Positions 18,356 to 27,216 are shown, numbered from the stretch's first letter. The stretch: 64,000 nucleotides of DNA from Pedobacter montanisoli (GCF_022809115.1 NZ_JALGBH010000002.1:1119543-1183542), one strand, 5' to 3'. The notes: a model not told the origin generated them from the letters alone. Made by a program: numbers and translations.

Positions 18356-18889
18356 ATGAAAAACATTGTTGCAATAGTTGGTAGTGCCGATTTAAATTCT
18401 GCAAATCATAAATTGTTATTATATCTCAAAAAAATAACAGAACGTTATTTTAATCTTGTGATTTATGAAGGTTTAAGATCTTTGCCTCATTTTGATCCGC
18501 AGCTTTCAATTTCCAATCCACCCGATAGTATTATAGCTTTCAGGCAGATGATAGAAAATGCCGATGGTGTAATTATCAGTACGCCTGAATATGTTTTTAG
18601 TCTTCCATCGGGACTTAAAAATGCAATTGAATGGTCTGTTGCTACCATCATTTTTACCCGTAAACCTTTAGGCATTGTCACCGCTTCGGCAAGTGGAGAA
18701 AAAGCTCATGAAGAACTACAATTGATTATGGAAACCTTAGGTGCTACATTTAATTCAGGTACAACGCTTCTCATTCAGGGTATTAAAGGTAAAGTGAGTG
18801 AAGAGAATCTGGTAGAAGATAACCCTACAAAAATAGCTCTTACTGAATTTGCTCTGGCCTTAAATTTACTTATAGAAAAACACCTATAA
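18356..18889 (+). CDS. NAD(P)H-dependent FMN reductase family protein
   Basis: The protein has 177 residues and a flavodoxin-like fold: the phosphate-binding loop is GSADLNSANHKLL, PEYVFSLPSGLKNAIEWS is the family PEYN-like motif, and KPLGIVTASASGEKAHEELQ follows. It reduces FMN, quinones or azo/chromate-type acceptors in the cytoplasm. The 277 nt before it (18079-18355) show no gene and no clear promoter box. Confidence 0.88.
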   Translation: MKNIVAIVGSADLNSANHKLLLYLKKITERYFNLVIYEGLRSLPHFDPQLSISNPPDSIIAFRQMIENADGVIISTPEYVFSLPSGLKNAIEWSVATIIFTRKPLGIVTASASGEKAHEELQLIMETLGATFNSGTTLLIQGIKGKVSEENLVEDNPTKIALTEFALALNLLIEKHL

Positions 18890-18930
18890 GCTTTATAACA
18901 TCTATAATATTTCTATCTAAATCCGTTATT

Positions 18931-18981
18931 TGTCTGCCATAAACCTACGTTTGTCAACAGTTTATTGTTATCTGTCTTTAT
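18931..18981 (+). promoter_or_regulatory. 21-bp-phased TGTC direct-repeat array (candidate LytTR operator A)
   Basis: Three half-sites start at exactly 21-bp steps: TGTCTGCCA (18931), TGTCAACAG (18952) and TGTCTTTAT (18973). They lie 75-125 nt before the secreted protein gene. The same spacing and TRTC head recur at 19924-19953 and 21940-21990 around the LytTR system. Confidence 0.6.
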
Positions 18982-19056
18982 AGCAGTTTACACCTTCTAA
19001 AAAGAAAAACTAAAAAAAGATATTTGTACTGTTCTTAAACCAAATTAATTAACAAA

Positions 19057-19896
19057 ATGACAAATAAAACTGCGATTAGATTCCTGATCTCTATGTGTTT
19101 AATTTCTATTCATGGTATTTCTTTAGCACAAAAAGTTGATAACACAAAAAATGAGATTATTTTAAGTGAATTAAATTTTGCAGAACTTGCCAGTAAAAGC
19201 AGTATCAAACAGGCATTTGAACAAAATCTGGATTCGACAGGAGTTATTGTAAATGGTATTAAGATTGTTAATGGTCTTAAAGCCTATGCGGCCATTACAT
19301 CAGATAACACAGCTCGATTAGTCTGGTATCCTACTTATGCCAGCATGAATGTTGACCGCGATTTTGGTTTTACAACCGGACCTTATCTCTTTTATGCCAA
19401 CAAAGGAGAAAAACCAGATGCTACGGGCAATTACTTTTCCATCTGGAAGAAAGATAAGAACAACATTTTTAAACTTATTTTTGACGGTGGTATCAATCAT
19501 ACCAAAATAAGAAACGACTATAATATTGCCATTAATGAAGCTTCCACTAAATTTACTGCTCTAAAAACAGAGGCAAAAACAAGCATTTCTACTCCTCCAA
19601 GGCTACAAACAACTGATGATGCTGTTCCTTATCTGAGCAGTAAGGTGGTAACACTAAGAGCAGATCAGCCTGTATTATTTGGCAAAAAGCAATATCAGCA
19701 GCCATCTGCTCAAATGACCTATGTGCAAAAAATCAGCGGATACGATAAAAGTGGAACAATATTTTATTGCATAGGCAATCTTTCTAACAATGCACAGGAA
19801 GCTTTGCAAAATAAATTTCAGGGTTATTATGTACAGGTATGGCGTTTTGAAAAGAACTGGGAAATTGTGGCCGATGTGATACAGTTAATTAAATAA
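19057..19896 (+). CDS. secreted hypothetical protein, 279 residues
   Basis: No family is recognised. A Sec signal peptide covers residues about 1-25 (ending SLAQ), so the product is exported. The middle part contains TTGPYLFYANKG and GNYFSIWKKDKNN, and the C-terminus has KFQGYYVQVWRFEKNWEIVADVIQL, a pattern seen in small secreted or NTF2-like domains. The gene lies just before the LytS/LytTR pair, behind a three-unit repeat array, so it is a candidate target or signal partner of that system. Confidence 0.75.
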   Translation: MTNKTAIRFLISMCLISIHGISLAQKVDNTKNEIILSELNFAELASKSSIKQAFEQNLDSTGVIVNGIKIVNGLKAYAAITSDNTARLVWYPTYASMNVDRDFGFTTGPYLFYANKGEKPDATGNYFSIWKKDKNNIFKLIFDGGINHTKIRNDYNIAINEASTKFTALKTEAKTSISTPPRLQTTDDAVPYLSSKVVTLRADQPVLFGKKQYQQPSAQMTYVQKISGYDKSGTIFYCIGNLSNNAQEALQNKFQGYYVQVWRFEKNWEIVADVIQLIK

Positions 19897-19923
19897 CTAT
19901 TTGGCCAAAGCCGAAGTGCTGTT

Positions 19924-19954
19924 TATCTACAAATTAGCACCGTATATCTACAAA
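19924..19954 (+). promoter_or_regulatory. 21-bp-phased TATC direct repeat (candidate LytTR operator B)
   Basis: Two identical 10-mers, TATCTACAAA, start at 19924 and 19945 (21-bp step), about 62-92 nt before the histidine kinase ATG. They share the core TRTCTACAA with array C. This would give autoregulation of the two-component operon. Confidence 0.62.
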
Positions 19955-20015
19955 CAGTTCTTAATTTGTTTCTAATCCAAAGGTTTTAAATACAGATTGC
20001 TATTTTTATGCTTAA

Positions 20016-21185
20016 ATGAGCATATCTTTAAGCAATATCAGGTTTACAAAAGTTTGGTCTTTAAGAAAGAAAATCCTACGGCATCTTCTTTTCTGGGGAG
20101 TATGCACTACTATTTTAACCTTTTTATTTGCTGTAGGTTTACCAGGATATTTCTTAGCACTTAAACTGGTATTAATGTTATTACCTGTACATATTTTGTA
20201 CTATTATACGGTTGATACACTTCTTATCCCCAAATACCTGTTCAAAAGAAAGTTTTTAGCCCTTGCCCTGTCATTTATTGTTGTTTGTGCTTTTTATACT
20301 TGTTTATACCGTTTGATTGAAATCTTTTTTGCGGATCCCTACCTCTATGCACAAATGAAACCGCTAAATCCTGCCTTTAAATGGAAAAAAATAGAAGGCA
20401 GTTTTCAGCAGCAGTTTTTCAATGGCCAGTACATGATTCATGCGCTGGAACAATCTAACTCTATTATCTGGGGTGCCTTATTGATTAAATTCATTAGAAT
20501 GTGGTACGAACGCAAACAAATGGCGCTGCATTCTGAGCTTAATTTTTTAAAGGCCCAGATTCATCCGCATTTTCTGTTCAATACCCTAAATAACCTCTAT
20601 GCACTTACGCTTGATAACTCTCCTTCTTCACCTGAAGTGGTTTTAGGCCTGTCTCAAATACTTCGGTACATGCTTTACGAATGTAAATCAGATTATGTAC
20701 CCTTAAAAAGAGATGTGGAGATTATAAAGAATTACATTACTTTGGAGAAATTACGGCATGGTGACAGATTGGATCTCAATTTTAAGATAGACGGTGAAAT
20801 TAACCAACAGCAAATTGCACCTCTTTTGATGATCCCACTCATTGAAAATGCTTTTAAACATGGTGCAAGCGAAATGATGGAAGGTGCATGGATCAATATG
20901 GTTTTAGAGGTAAATCCAAATTCAATTAAATTTAAGGTATCTAATGGAAAACCCATAGAACAACATGAAAACCAGCGTGTACATTTCGGGAAAATTGGAC
21001 TTGAAAATGTAAAAAAACGACTGGAACTCATTTATCCTGAAACGCATCAATTTACTACCTATAATGAAGAAGATATGTATGTTGCTATTTTAGAAATAAC
21101 GCTTAACTCAGCTTCGTTTACTCCTATAGCGACAAATGATATCTTCAAAAGTTCACCTTATACTCCGTTAACTACAAGCAAATAA
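20016..21185 (+). CDS. sensor histidine kinase, LytS/YehU (His_kinase) family
   Basis: The protein has 389 residues. The N-terminal half has four hydrophobic segments (about 22-45, 47-66, 80-100 and 145-160) with no recognised sensor domain. The phospho-acceptor box QIHPHFLFNTLNNLYAL places the active His at about 185. The HATPase domain follows with IPLIENAFKHG (N box) and GKIGLENVKKRLELIYP (G box). It stands 3 nt before the response regulator gene, so the two are one operon. The stimulus is unknown. Confidence 0.94.
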   Translation: MSISLSNIRFTKVWSLRKKILRHLLFWGVCTTILTFLFAVGLPGYFLALKLVLMLLPVHILYYYTVDTLLIPKYLFKRKFLALALSFIVVCAFYTCLYRLIEIFFADPYLYAQMKPLNPAFKWKKIEGSFQQQFFNGQYMIHALEQSNSIIWGALLIKFIRMWYERKQMALHSELNFLKAQIHPHFLFNTLNNLYALTLDNSPSSPEVVLGLSQILRYMLYECKSDYVPLKRDVEIIKNYITLEKLRHGDRLDLNFKIDGEINQQQIAPLLMIPLIENAFKHGASEMMEGAWINMVLEVNPNSIKFKVSNGKPIEQHENQRVHFGKIGLENVKKRLELIYPETHQFTTYNEEDMYVAILEITLNSASFTPIATNDIFKSSPYTPLTTSK

Positions 21186-21188
21186 ATA

Positions 21189-21911
21189 ATGAAGATCAAA
21201 ACGCTGATAGTAGATGATGAGCCTCATGCTATTGAAATCATTCAGAAGTACATAAAAGATTTTCCGCAGGTTGAACTGGTTGCAGAGTGTAATAATGCTG
21301 TACAAGCCTTTCAAATTCTACAACAAAACAAAATAGATCTTATCTTCTTGGATATCAAAATGCCCGGGTTGCTGGGCACAGACTTAATCAGAACCTTAAA
21401 TAATCCACCTAAAATCATATTTACCACAGCTTATCAGGACTACGCATTAGAGGGTTTTGATCTTAATGCGGTAGATTATTTACTTAAACCTATTCCTTTC
21501 GATCGCTTTTTAAAGGCAATGGATAAAGTTTTTGATCTGTATAAACTTGAGCACCAAAAAATTGGGATAGCTACTCATCTTCCCGAAACTAAGGGTGATG
21601 ATTTTCTTTACCTAAGAGTAGAAAGAAAAACGGTAAAAATTAGCGTTAGCGATATCTATTGGATGGAAAGCCTTAAAGATTATATCAGAATAACGCTTAA
21701 AGATAGAGTACTGGTCAGTAAACAGAAAATAGGCGTACTGGAAGAGCTTTTACCGGATGACAAATTCATCAGGATACACCGTTCTTTTATGGTGGCCGTA
21801 GATAAAATAGAAAGCTATCATGCCTATGCCATTGGCATTTTGGGTAAAGAACTACCCATAGGTCGTAATTATAAAGCCGAGTGTAAAAAGAGGTTAACGC
21901 AAGGTATTTAA
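21189..21911 (+). CDS. LytTR family response regulator
   Basis: The protein has 240 residues. The receiver domain (1-120) has the acidic pocket VDDEP and phospho-acceptor Asp55 in FLDIKMPG, with Thr in FTTAY and Lys in LLKPIPFD. The LytTR DNA-binding domain (about 140-238) has VKISVSDIYWMESLKDYI and RIHRSFMVAVDKIESY. LytTR regulators bind direct repeats spaced two helical turns apart, which is what is seen upstream of this operon and of both neighbours. Confidence 0.95.
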   Translation: MKIKTLIVDDEPHAIEIIQKYIKDFPQVELVAECNNAVQAFQILQQNKIDLIFLDIKMPGLLGTDLIRTLNNPPKIIFTTAYQDYALEGFDLNAVDYLLKPIPFDRFLKAMDKVFDLYKLEHQKIGIATHLPETKGDDFLYLRVERKTVKISVSDIYWMESLKDYIRITLKDRVLVSKQKIGVLEELLPDDKFIRIHRSFMVAVDKIESYHAYAIGILGKELPIGRNYKAECKKRLTQGI

Positions 21912-21939
21912 ATACTTATTAAGCTTTTGTTTCAACACT

Positions 21940-21990
21940 TATCGTCAAAACTACACTATCTGTCTACAATAATCTTGTGTTTGTCGATTT
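21940..21990 (+). promoter_or_regulatory. 21-bp-phased TRTC direct-repeat array (candidate LytTR operator C)
   Basis: Half-sites TATCGTCAA (21940), TGTCTACAA (21961) and TGTCGATTT (21982) lie at exact 21-bp steps, ending about 57 nt before the cytochrome c gene. From 21957 on, the block aligns closely with array A: CTGTCTACAATAATCTTGTG against TTGTCTGCCATAAACCTACG. Confidence 0.62.
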
Positions 21991-22047
21991 GATAAGTATA
22001 TCCATTATTTTTTATGGATTTTCGTTACAATTAATGAAGAATAAAAC

Positions 22048-23022
22048 ATGAAATTATTAAAACTTTTAGGCATTATCATCGCCATTGTTGTACTGGTAGC
22101 CCTTGGCTCAGGATTGTACATCAATTTTGCCAAACCAAACGTGGGCGATGCACCAACACTAAATGTAAGTAAAGACAGCGTTAGTATTGAAAGAGGAAGG
22201 TATCTGGCCAACCATGTTACCGTATGTATAGATTGTCATAGTCAACGTGATTGGAGCACTTTCAGTGGTCCAGTAATTCCGGGAACAGAAGGTGGTGGTG
22301 GAGAAGCCTTTGATAAAAAGATGGGTTTTCCAGGTAATATCTACGCTACTAATCTAACTCCGGCTACGCTCTCTTCATGGACAGACGGAGAGATTTACAG
22401 AGCTATTACTTCTGGCGTAGGAAAAGATGGTCATGCTTTATTCCCGGTAATGGGCTACCCACGTTTCGGTAAAATGAGCAAAGATGATATTGAGAGTATC
22501 ATTGCCTACATCAGGACATTGCAACCGGTTAAGAGCGAAATCCCTAAATCTGAGCTGGATTTTCCAGTTAGTTTACTTAACAAACTTTCTCCACAGGCTC
22601 CAAATCATCAGGTACGCCCCTCGCCTGCTGATACCGTTCTTTACGGTGGTTATCTAGCTAATGCAGCCGGATGTGTAGACTGTCATAGTCAGCAAGATAA
22701 AGGTAAAATCGTAGCAGGTACAGAATTTGGCGGCGGCATGGAATTTAAACAACCTGCAGGTATTATACGGGCACCAAACATTACCATGGACAAAACTTCT
22801 GGAATTGGTAACTGGAACAGCGATCTGTTTGTAGCTAAGTTTAAAGTTTATGCAGATAGCAGCTATAAACCTCAGAAGTTAAATCCTCATGAATTAAACT
22901 CGCCCATGCCTTGGAAGATGTATAGTGGCATGACCGAACAGGATTTAAAAGCTATTTATAGTTATTTAAAAAGCATAAAACCAATTGCAAATAAAATAGA
23001 GGTAAGAACTTATACAAAATAG
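22048..23022 (+). CDS. diheme cytochrome c, membrane-anchored
   Basis: The protein has 324 residues. One N-terminal membrane helix (about 5-27) anchors two cytochrome c domains in the periplasm. The heme sites are CIDCH (60-64) and CVDCH (209-213). The second half repeats the first (RGRYLANHVTVCIDCHS against YGGYLANAAGCVDCHS). The layout resembles the cytochrome subunits of alcohol or aldehyde dehydrogenases, but no dehydrogenase gene is nearby. A repeat array upstream suggests control by the adjacent LytTR regulator. Confidence 0.9.
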   Translation: MKLLKLLGIIIAIVVLVALGSGLYINFAKPNVGDAPTLNVSKDSVSIERGRYLANHVTVCIDCHSQRDWSTFSGPVIPGTEGGGGEAFDKKMGFPGNIYATNLTPATLSSWTDGEIYRAITSGVGKDGHALFPVMGYPRFGKMSKDDIESIIAYIRTLQPVKSEIPKSELDFPVSLLNKLSPQAPNHQVRPSPADTVLYGGYLANAAGCVDCHSQQDKGKIVAGTEFGGGMEFKQPAGIIRAPNITMDKTSGIGNWNSDLFVAKFKVYADSSYKPQKLNPHELNSPMPWKMYSGMTEQDLKAIYSYLKSIKPIANKIEVRTYTK

Positions 23023-23040
23023 GATAATAATCAGATTAAC

Positions 23041-23072
23041 TGAGCGCTTTTTAGGGTAGTAAGAGGCGCTCA
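23041..23072 (+). other. hairpin behind the cytochrome c gene
   Basis: TGAGCGC and GCGCTCA pair over a loop of about 18 nt, but no T-run follows. It may be a processing stem or 3'-end stabiliser before the true terminator. Confidence 0.4.
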
Positions 23073-23088
23073 AACAATCATCATAAAC

Positions 23089-23124
23089 AAAAGCCCTGCA
23101 GGTATACTTCCTGACAGGGCTTTA
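23089..23124 (+). terminator. terminator after the cytochrome c gene
   Basis: AAAGCCCTG and CAGGGCTTT pair, with an inner CAGG/CCTG extension. A short T-rich tail follows. Confidence 0.75.
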
Positions 23125-23204
23125 CTTTTATATATTCTTTTAAATCAATCTTTCTATTCATACCATCTAGCAAACGTCCGATTCATCAGACAGAAAAACA
23201 TTCG

Positions 23205-23212
23205 TATATTTG
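23205..23212 (+). promoter_or_regulatory. -7 box of the AT-rich S41-like gene (TATATTTG)
   Basis: TATATTTG fits TAnnTTTG and lies 34 nt before the ATG at 23247. Confidence 0.55.
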
Positions 23213-23246
23213 GAGTTATATCCAATTTCAAAACGACACTACATAA

Positions 23247-24434
23247 ATGAAAATAAAAATTTATCTTATCATACTTTTTTTAATTATCTCAAATTTGACT
23301 TTTGGACAAACTAAATATCAAAAGGACTTTGGCGAATTTTGGAACGACATAAACGATAATTATGCATATTTAAAAGAACAAAATATAGATTGGAAAAAAG
23401 TAAAAGAAATTTACCAGCCCAAAACCGAAAAAATTTCTACAAGTTCCGAATTTATACAACTTTTAGAAAGCGTTTTAAATGAACTTTATAATGGACACTC
23501 CTCCCTAAATACAAATCTGAACACCTCAAACCGATTAATTCCGTCGGGACAAGATATTTATGTTGAAAAAATTAACAACAAATTTATTATTACAGATTTA
23601 CGGAAAGATTTCGGTGCTGAAAAAAGCGGACTTAAAGTAACAATGGAGGTTACAAAATTCAATGGAAAACCAATTGATGAACAACTTAATAAGTTTCTCC
23701 CAAAATTTACGCAAAATCATAATTCAAAAATGTATCAATTTGCATTGGATATGCTTTTTGCGGGAACACATAACACAAAAAGAGAAATTTCCATTTTGGA
23801 AAATGGAATAGAAAAAGAATATTTTCCTGATGAATATAAGTATACTCAATCAAATTCTTTACTTGAAAGCAAAATTATTAACAAAAATACCGCTTATATA
23901 AAAATCAATAACTCACTAGGAAATAACCAATTAATTTTAAATTTTGACAAAACGCTTGACAGTTTTCTAAATTATAGAAATCTAATAATTGACCTTACAG
24001 AAACTCCAAACGGAGGAAATACAACAGTTGCAAGGGCAATTATGGGAAGATTCATTGATAAAATTTTGCCGTATCAAAGACACGAATTTGACGAACAATA
24101 CGAAACAAAACGAGTTTGGACAGAATTTGTAATGCCAAGGAAAAAGCAGTTTAAAGGAAAAGTTTATGTATTAGTTGGACATTGGACAGGAAGTATGGGA
24201 GAAGGAATTGCAATTGGTTTTGACGGAATGAAAAGAGCAGAAATTATCGGAACAAAAATGGCAGGATTACTTGGAGCGATTTCTAACTTCCAAATGACCG
24301 AAACAAAAATTGGGTATCAATTTCCAACAGAAAGACTATATCAAACAAATGGTAAGCCGAGAGAAGATTTTTTACCAAAAATTTTGACAAGAAATATTGA
24401 AGAAACCTATAAAAAAATATCAAAAATAAAATAA
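23247..24434 (+). CDS. S41-family-like peptidase, secreted, AT-rich
   Basis: The protein has 395 residues with a signal peptide (about 1-20, ending TFGQ). A weak PDZ-like part (about 95-165) precedes an S41 core with LIIDLTETPNGGNT, the probable nucleophile Ser in GHWTGSMGEG and a Lys in GTKMAG. It would be a periplasmic protease or a degraded relative of one. The base composition is clearly richer in A/T than the neighbours, with different codon choices (many GGA and ACA), and a repeat-rich spacer follows. This suggests recent acquisition. Confidence 0.82.
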   Translation: MKIKIYLIILFLIISNLTFGQTKYQKDFGEFWNDINDNYAYLKEQNIDWKKVKEIYQPKTEKISTSSEFIQLLESVLNELYNGHSSLNTNLNTSNRLIPSGQDIYVEKINNKFIITDLRKDFGAEKSGLKVTMEVTKFNGKPIDEQLNKFLPKFTQNHNSKMYQFALDMLFAGTHNTKREISILENGIEKEYFPDEYKYTQSNSLLESKIINKNTAYIKINNSLGNNQLILNFDKTLDSFLNYRNLIIDLTETPNGGNTTVARAIMGRFIDKILPYQRHEFDEQYETKRVWTEFVMPRKKQFKGKVYVLVGHWTGSMGEGIAIGFDGMKRAEIIGTKMAGLLGAISNFQMTETKIGYQFPTERLYQTNGKPREDFLPKILTRNIEETYKKISKIK

Positions 24435-24439
24435 AAATT

Positions 24440-24660
24440 AAGAAACTGCCTATAATAAGGCATTCCCATCTGACGCAAGCGTCCGCTTGTTACTAATCTT
24501 AGAAGAGCACAAGCACCGCTAAGTAACCAAACGGAGTGAGTTCTACGAAGTAAATGCTTGCGCTAGACAAAACGTTTAACTAGGAGTTTAAAATACGAAG
24601 TTGAAACAGAATAAGAAACCCTTCTACAAGCTCAAGCGTCTATTCTGGCGCAAGTATGCG
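24440..24660. repeat. non-coding block with inverted repeats behind the AT-rich S41-like gene
   Basis: The block contains an imperfect inverted repeat GCCTATAATAAGGC (about 24450), the palindrome GACGCAAGCGTC (about 24472), and later echoes such as GCTTGCGCTAG (about 24557) and CTGGCGCAAGTATGCGC (about 24645). No ORF is supported. It may be the right flank of a transferred segment. The whole 24435-24705 stretch has no gene. Confidence 0.45.
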
Positions 24661-24705
24661 CTTTGACAAACCCTAGAAATGCATTGTATCAATACTTATA
24701 AATGC

Positions 24706-24736
24706 AAAAAGCCGAATTTACATTTGTAAACCCGGC
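24706..24736 (-). terminator. terminator of the 232-aa outer-membrane protein gene
   Basis: On the minus strand GCCGGGTTTACA pairs with TGTAAATTCGGC and TTTTTGC follows. It lies about 35 nt behind the stop. Confidence 0.75.
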
Positions 24737-24769
24737 CTCAAACTAAACTAATTATGATGTTGATTCTCT

Positions 24770-25468
24770 TTAAAAAGTATATTTTATACCAAATCCGCCA
24801 CTTTCAGCACCAAATCCACCACCATTGAAATCAAAGGCTGGCATCCAGTCTGCACTAATGGCAATAGGTGTATTGTTAAATTTATATTCTAAACCAGCCA
24901 TAGCTGCTAAACCGTAATATGAATATCCCCCACTTGCATACCAGTCTGAGTAAATAGATTTTTTGTAAGAGAAATTTCCATAATAAGGCCCTGCTCCTAC
25001 CAGCCAGTGCAAACCGGCTACATCAGGAATGGCTTTCTCATATTGATACAGTGCAGTAATGGCAATATCATTACCCAACCCACTATAAGATCTGTAACGT
25101 ACAATCGCTTCTATAGCCTGGTCTTTCTTAAAGAAATATTTTCCTGTAGCCGAAATACCCCACATAAACTTAATTCCTAAAGCGGCTTTATATGGACGAC
25201 CTGATTGATCCGTTACAATTTCTGTTTTAGTTGTATTTGTTTTAGGCTGACTTGCTTGTTGATTTTCTTTTTCAACTTGTTTTGTTTGTTGTGTCTGGGG
25301 TACTGCTGCAATAGTTGCAGGTGCTGTTGATGCCGGAGCTTTGGCAACAGGTTTTGTTTCCTGCTCTTTAACAGGTTGTTTTTTTACAGCCGTTTTTTTA
25401 ACCTGTGCATTTGCGTTTACTATTGCGAAAGCCGCTGTAAAAAATAAAATAGTTGTTAAATGTTTCAT
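24770..25468 (-). CDS. outer-membrane beta-barrel-like protein with a low-complexity linker
   Basis: The protein has 232 residues and a signal peptide (about 1-21, ending ANA). A Lys/Gln/Ala/Thr/Pro-rich linker at about 22-85 precedes a region of alternating aromatic strands (ALGIKFMWGISATGKYFF, AIEAIVRYRSYS, WLVGAGPYYGNFSY) and ends in a terminal Phe (GIKYTF), the signature of outer-membrane barrel insertion. No specific function can be given. It is a single-gene unit with its own terminator. Confidence 0.78.
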   Translation of the reverse strand: MKHLTTILFFTAAFAIVNANAQVKKTAVKKQPVKEQETKPVAKAPASTAPATIAAVPQTQQTKQVEKENQQASQPKTNTTKTEIVTDQSGRPYKAALGIKFMWGISATGKYFFKKDQAIEAIVRYRSYSGLGNDIAITALYQYEKAIPDVAGLHWLVGAGPYYGNFSYKKSIYSDWYASGGYSYYGLAAMAGLEYKFNNTPIAISADWMPAFDFNGGGFGAESGGFGIKYTF

Positions 25469-25562
25469 GTAATTTTATTATGTTAAATATTTGTTATTTA
25501 GCAATTTATCAGTTTATCATTATTAAAAACCTGATAACTAGGAAAGGATAATTAAAAATTGA

Positions 25563-26180
25563 TTAAAATCTGGTAGCAGTAAAGTCTAGCTCAATTTCTA
25601 TTTCATTTTTTATCTTTTTATCTGCAGGCAAATCATCCGATGTAGCAAAGTTCATCCCCCATTTGGTTCTATCGAATTTGAAATTTGAGACTACAGAAAC
25701 AGCTGTATTGGAAATATTGATCTTAGCTGGAATATCAAGCGAAAGTTCTTTGCCCAAAAGTTTCATGCTGCCTTTAATCAAGTAATTGTTACCCTGTGCA
25801 TCAACAGCTTTCTTTTCTGCCGATCTAATGGTATAAGTAACGTAAGGATGTACGGCCAGATTAAAAAAATCAACCGCTTGCAAATGCTCCGTCAGTTCTA
25901 TTTTCTTTTCTAAGGGAAGTTCATTGGTAATCAATATCGATGTTATAGGAATGTTGATTTTTCCTCTTGTAATTTTATCGCCCTCTAAAAAAATATCCTC
26001 TCCTTCTAATTTGATGGTTCCTGAATTGAAATATCCGGTTTCAAGGTAACCTTTCCATGAGGCTTTGGCGCTTGAATCCATTACAAGTAGATTTCCTTTA
26101 TCTTTTTTACAAGCTACCAAAAGTGCTATACACATAACTATGGCTATTAATTTAAAGCCATTCATTTTTAATTTGTTCAT
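25563..26180 (-). CDS. YceI family lipoprotein
   Basis: The protein has 205 residues from the ATG at 26180, which I prefer over an in-frame GTG 15 nt upstream because it gives a compact lipoprotein signal ending in the lipobox LVAC. The mature part is a YceI lipocalin-like beta-barrel with GKINIPITSILITNE, VHPYVTYTIRSAEKK, KGSMKLLGKELSLDIPA and SNFKFDRTKWGMNFA. YceI proteins bind polyprenyl-type lipids in the periplasm. It is 25 nt behind the preceding lipoprotein gene, so the two are probably one operon. Confidence 0.9.
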   Translation of the reverse strand: MNKLKMNGFKLIAIVMCIALLVACKKDKGNLLVMDSSAKASWKGYLETGYFNSGTIKLEGEDIFLEGDKITRGKINIPITSILITNELPLEKKIELTEHLQAVDFFNLAVHPYVTYTIRSAEKKAVDAQGNNYLIKGSMKLLGKELSLDIPAKINISNTAVSVVSNFKFDRTKWGMNFATSDDLPADKKIKNEIEIELDFTATRF

Positions 26181-26205
26181 TTCAAATAAATTCACGGTAA
26201 AATAT

Positions 26206-27033
26206 TTATGATTTAATGTTATTCAACACGATGGTTGAATTGGAAGTAGTACCACCGAAAACAGTCGTATTTTCCTGTTTTACCACACCCACGCCATGCG
26301 CCATCCAAAGTGTAATGGTTTCTGTGCCATCACGAGACATCATTTGTTTTCCATCCACTTTAATGATTTGCTGCTGAGAGCTGGTATAAACAAATTTGCT
26401 ACAAACAAATGTGCCTCCAGGAACTGTAATGGTTTCTACAGCCACCGCAGTACCAGGCTTTTGAACAATTTCTTGTGTAAGTTCAAAAGTAGTATTGCTT
26501 CCTGATTGCTTTTGGATATATCTAAGGTATTGGCCGGTTATGCCAGGAATTTCCCACGTTAAGGTAGCGTTTTCGCGAATGGCGTTTTCCATAACCATAT
26601 ATCCCGGAAATCCTGTGGTTTTAGCCTCTTCTACTACCACATTCGGTGTTTTCTTTAATTCGGCCACTAAAGCGTACCAGGCATCGGGCATATTAAAGCT
26701 GGTATAGGTTTTACCATTGGTTACGTATAAGCTATTATCCAATGCCATATCCATGCCATGTGCGGCAATATTGGTATGCAGGTTATAAACCTGTAAACCT
26801 GTTGAATCTTTTCCACCATCAATCCATTTGGTTGCAGTACCAATATTCACATCATCTTCTATAATGCTATAAGTATATTTGGTATTCAAACGAGGTACAA
26901 AACTATTTTTGCTAGCCTCTTTTAGTTTTGCTGTTTCTGGTTTATCCTTTTTACAGGCATTTGCAGTTAAACCTAAAATCAGCAGTATCAACATCCATTT
27001 ACTGCTTAAAATTTCTCTTTTCATCTTTATCAT
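26206..27033 (-). CDS. hypothetical lipoprotein, 275 residues
   Basis: No named family is claimed. The signal peptide ends in the lipobox ANAC (Cys about 27), followed by a long beta-strand-rich domain. YTYSIIEDDVNIGTATKWI and WMAHGVGVVKQE recall DUF3108-type periplasmic beta proteins. It is the first gene of a two-gene unit with the YceI lipoprotein, which suggests a shared envelope role. A good -7 box lies at 27045-27052. Confidence 0.75.
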   Translation of the reverse strand: MIKMKREILSSKWMLILLILGLTANACKKDKPETAKLKEASKNSFVPRLNTKYTYSIIEDDVNIGTATKWIDGGKDSTGLQVYNLHTNIAAHGMDMALDNSLYVTNGKTYTSFNMPDAWYALVAELKKTPNVVVEEAKTTGFPGYMVMENAIRENATLTWEIPGITGQYLRYIQKQSGSNTTFELTQEIVQKPGTAVAVETITVPGGTFVCSKFVYTSSQQQIIKVDGKQMMSRDGTETITLWMAHGVGVVKQENTTVFGGTTSNSTIVLNNIKS

Positions 27034-27044
27034 TTAATTTCCGG

Positions 27045-27052
27045 CAAAAGTA
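27045..27052 (-). promoter_or_regulatory. promoter -7 box of the lipoprotein/YceI operon (TACTTTTG)
   Basis: On the minus strand TACTTTTG lies 12 nt before the ATG at 27033, and a TTG lies 21 nt further upstream (27074-27076). Confidence 0.55.
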
Positions 27053-27117
27053 TTGCAGAGCATTGCACACTTTCAATCAGCGTAGATAAAGGGTTAATAA
27101 TCGTCGACTAATGAATG

Positions 27118-27152
27118 AAAAAAGGCATTTTTCGCCGAAAAAAATGCCTTTT
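27118..27152 (-). terminator. terminator of the esterase/SnoaL-like operon
   Basis: AAAAAAGGCATTTTT and AAAAAAATGCCTTTT form a long stem with a small loop (CGCCG). It lies about 65 nt behind the SnoaL-like gene stop. Confidence 0.8.
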
Positions 27153-27216
27153 AAATAGTTCTTGATTATTTTGTTGTAAGGAGTCTCTTATGGAGAAAAA
27201 TTAGGGTAATTTTAAA

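Noticed and set aside
24440..24660. Insertion sequence remnant
   Set aside because: No transposase fragment, no target duplication and no matching terminal repeats at both ends of the neighbouring gene.
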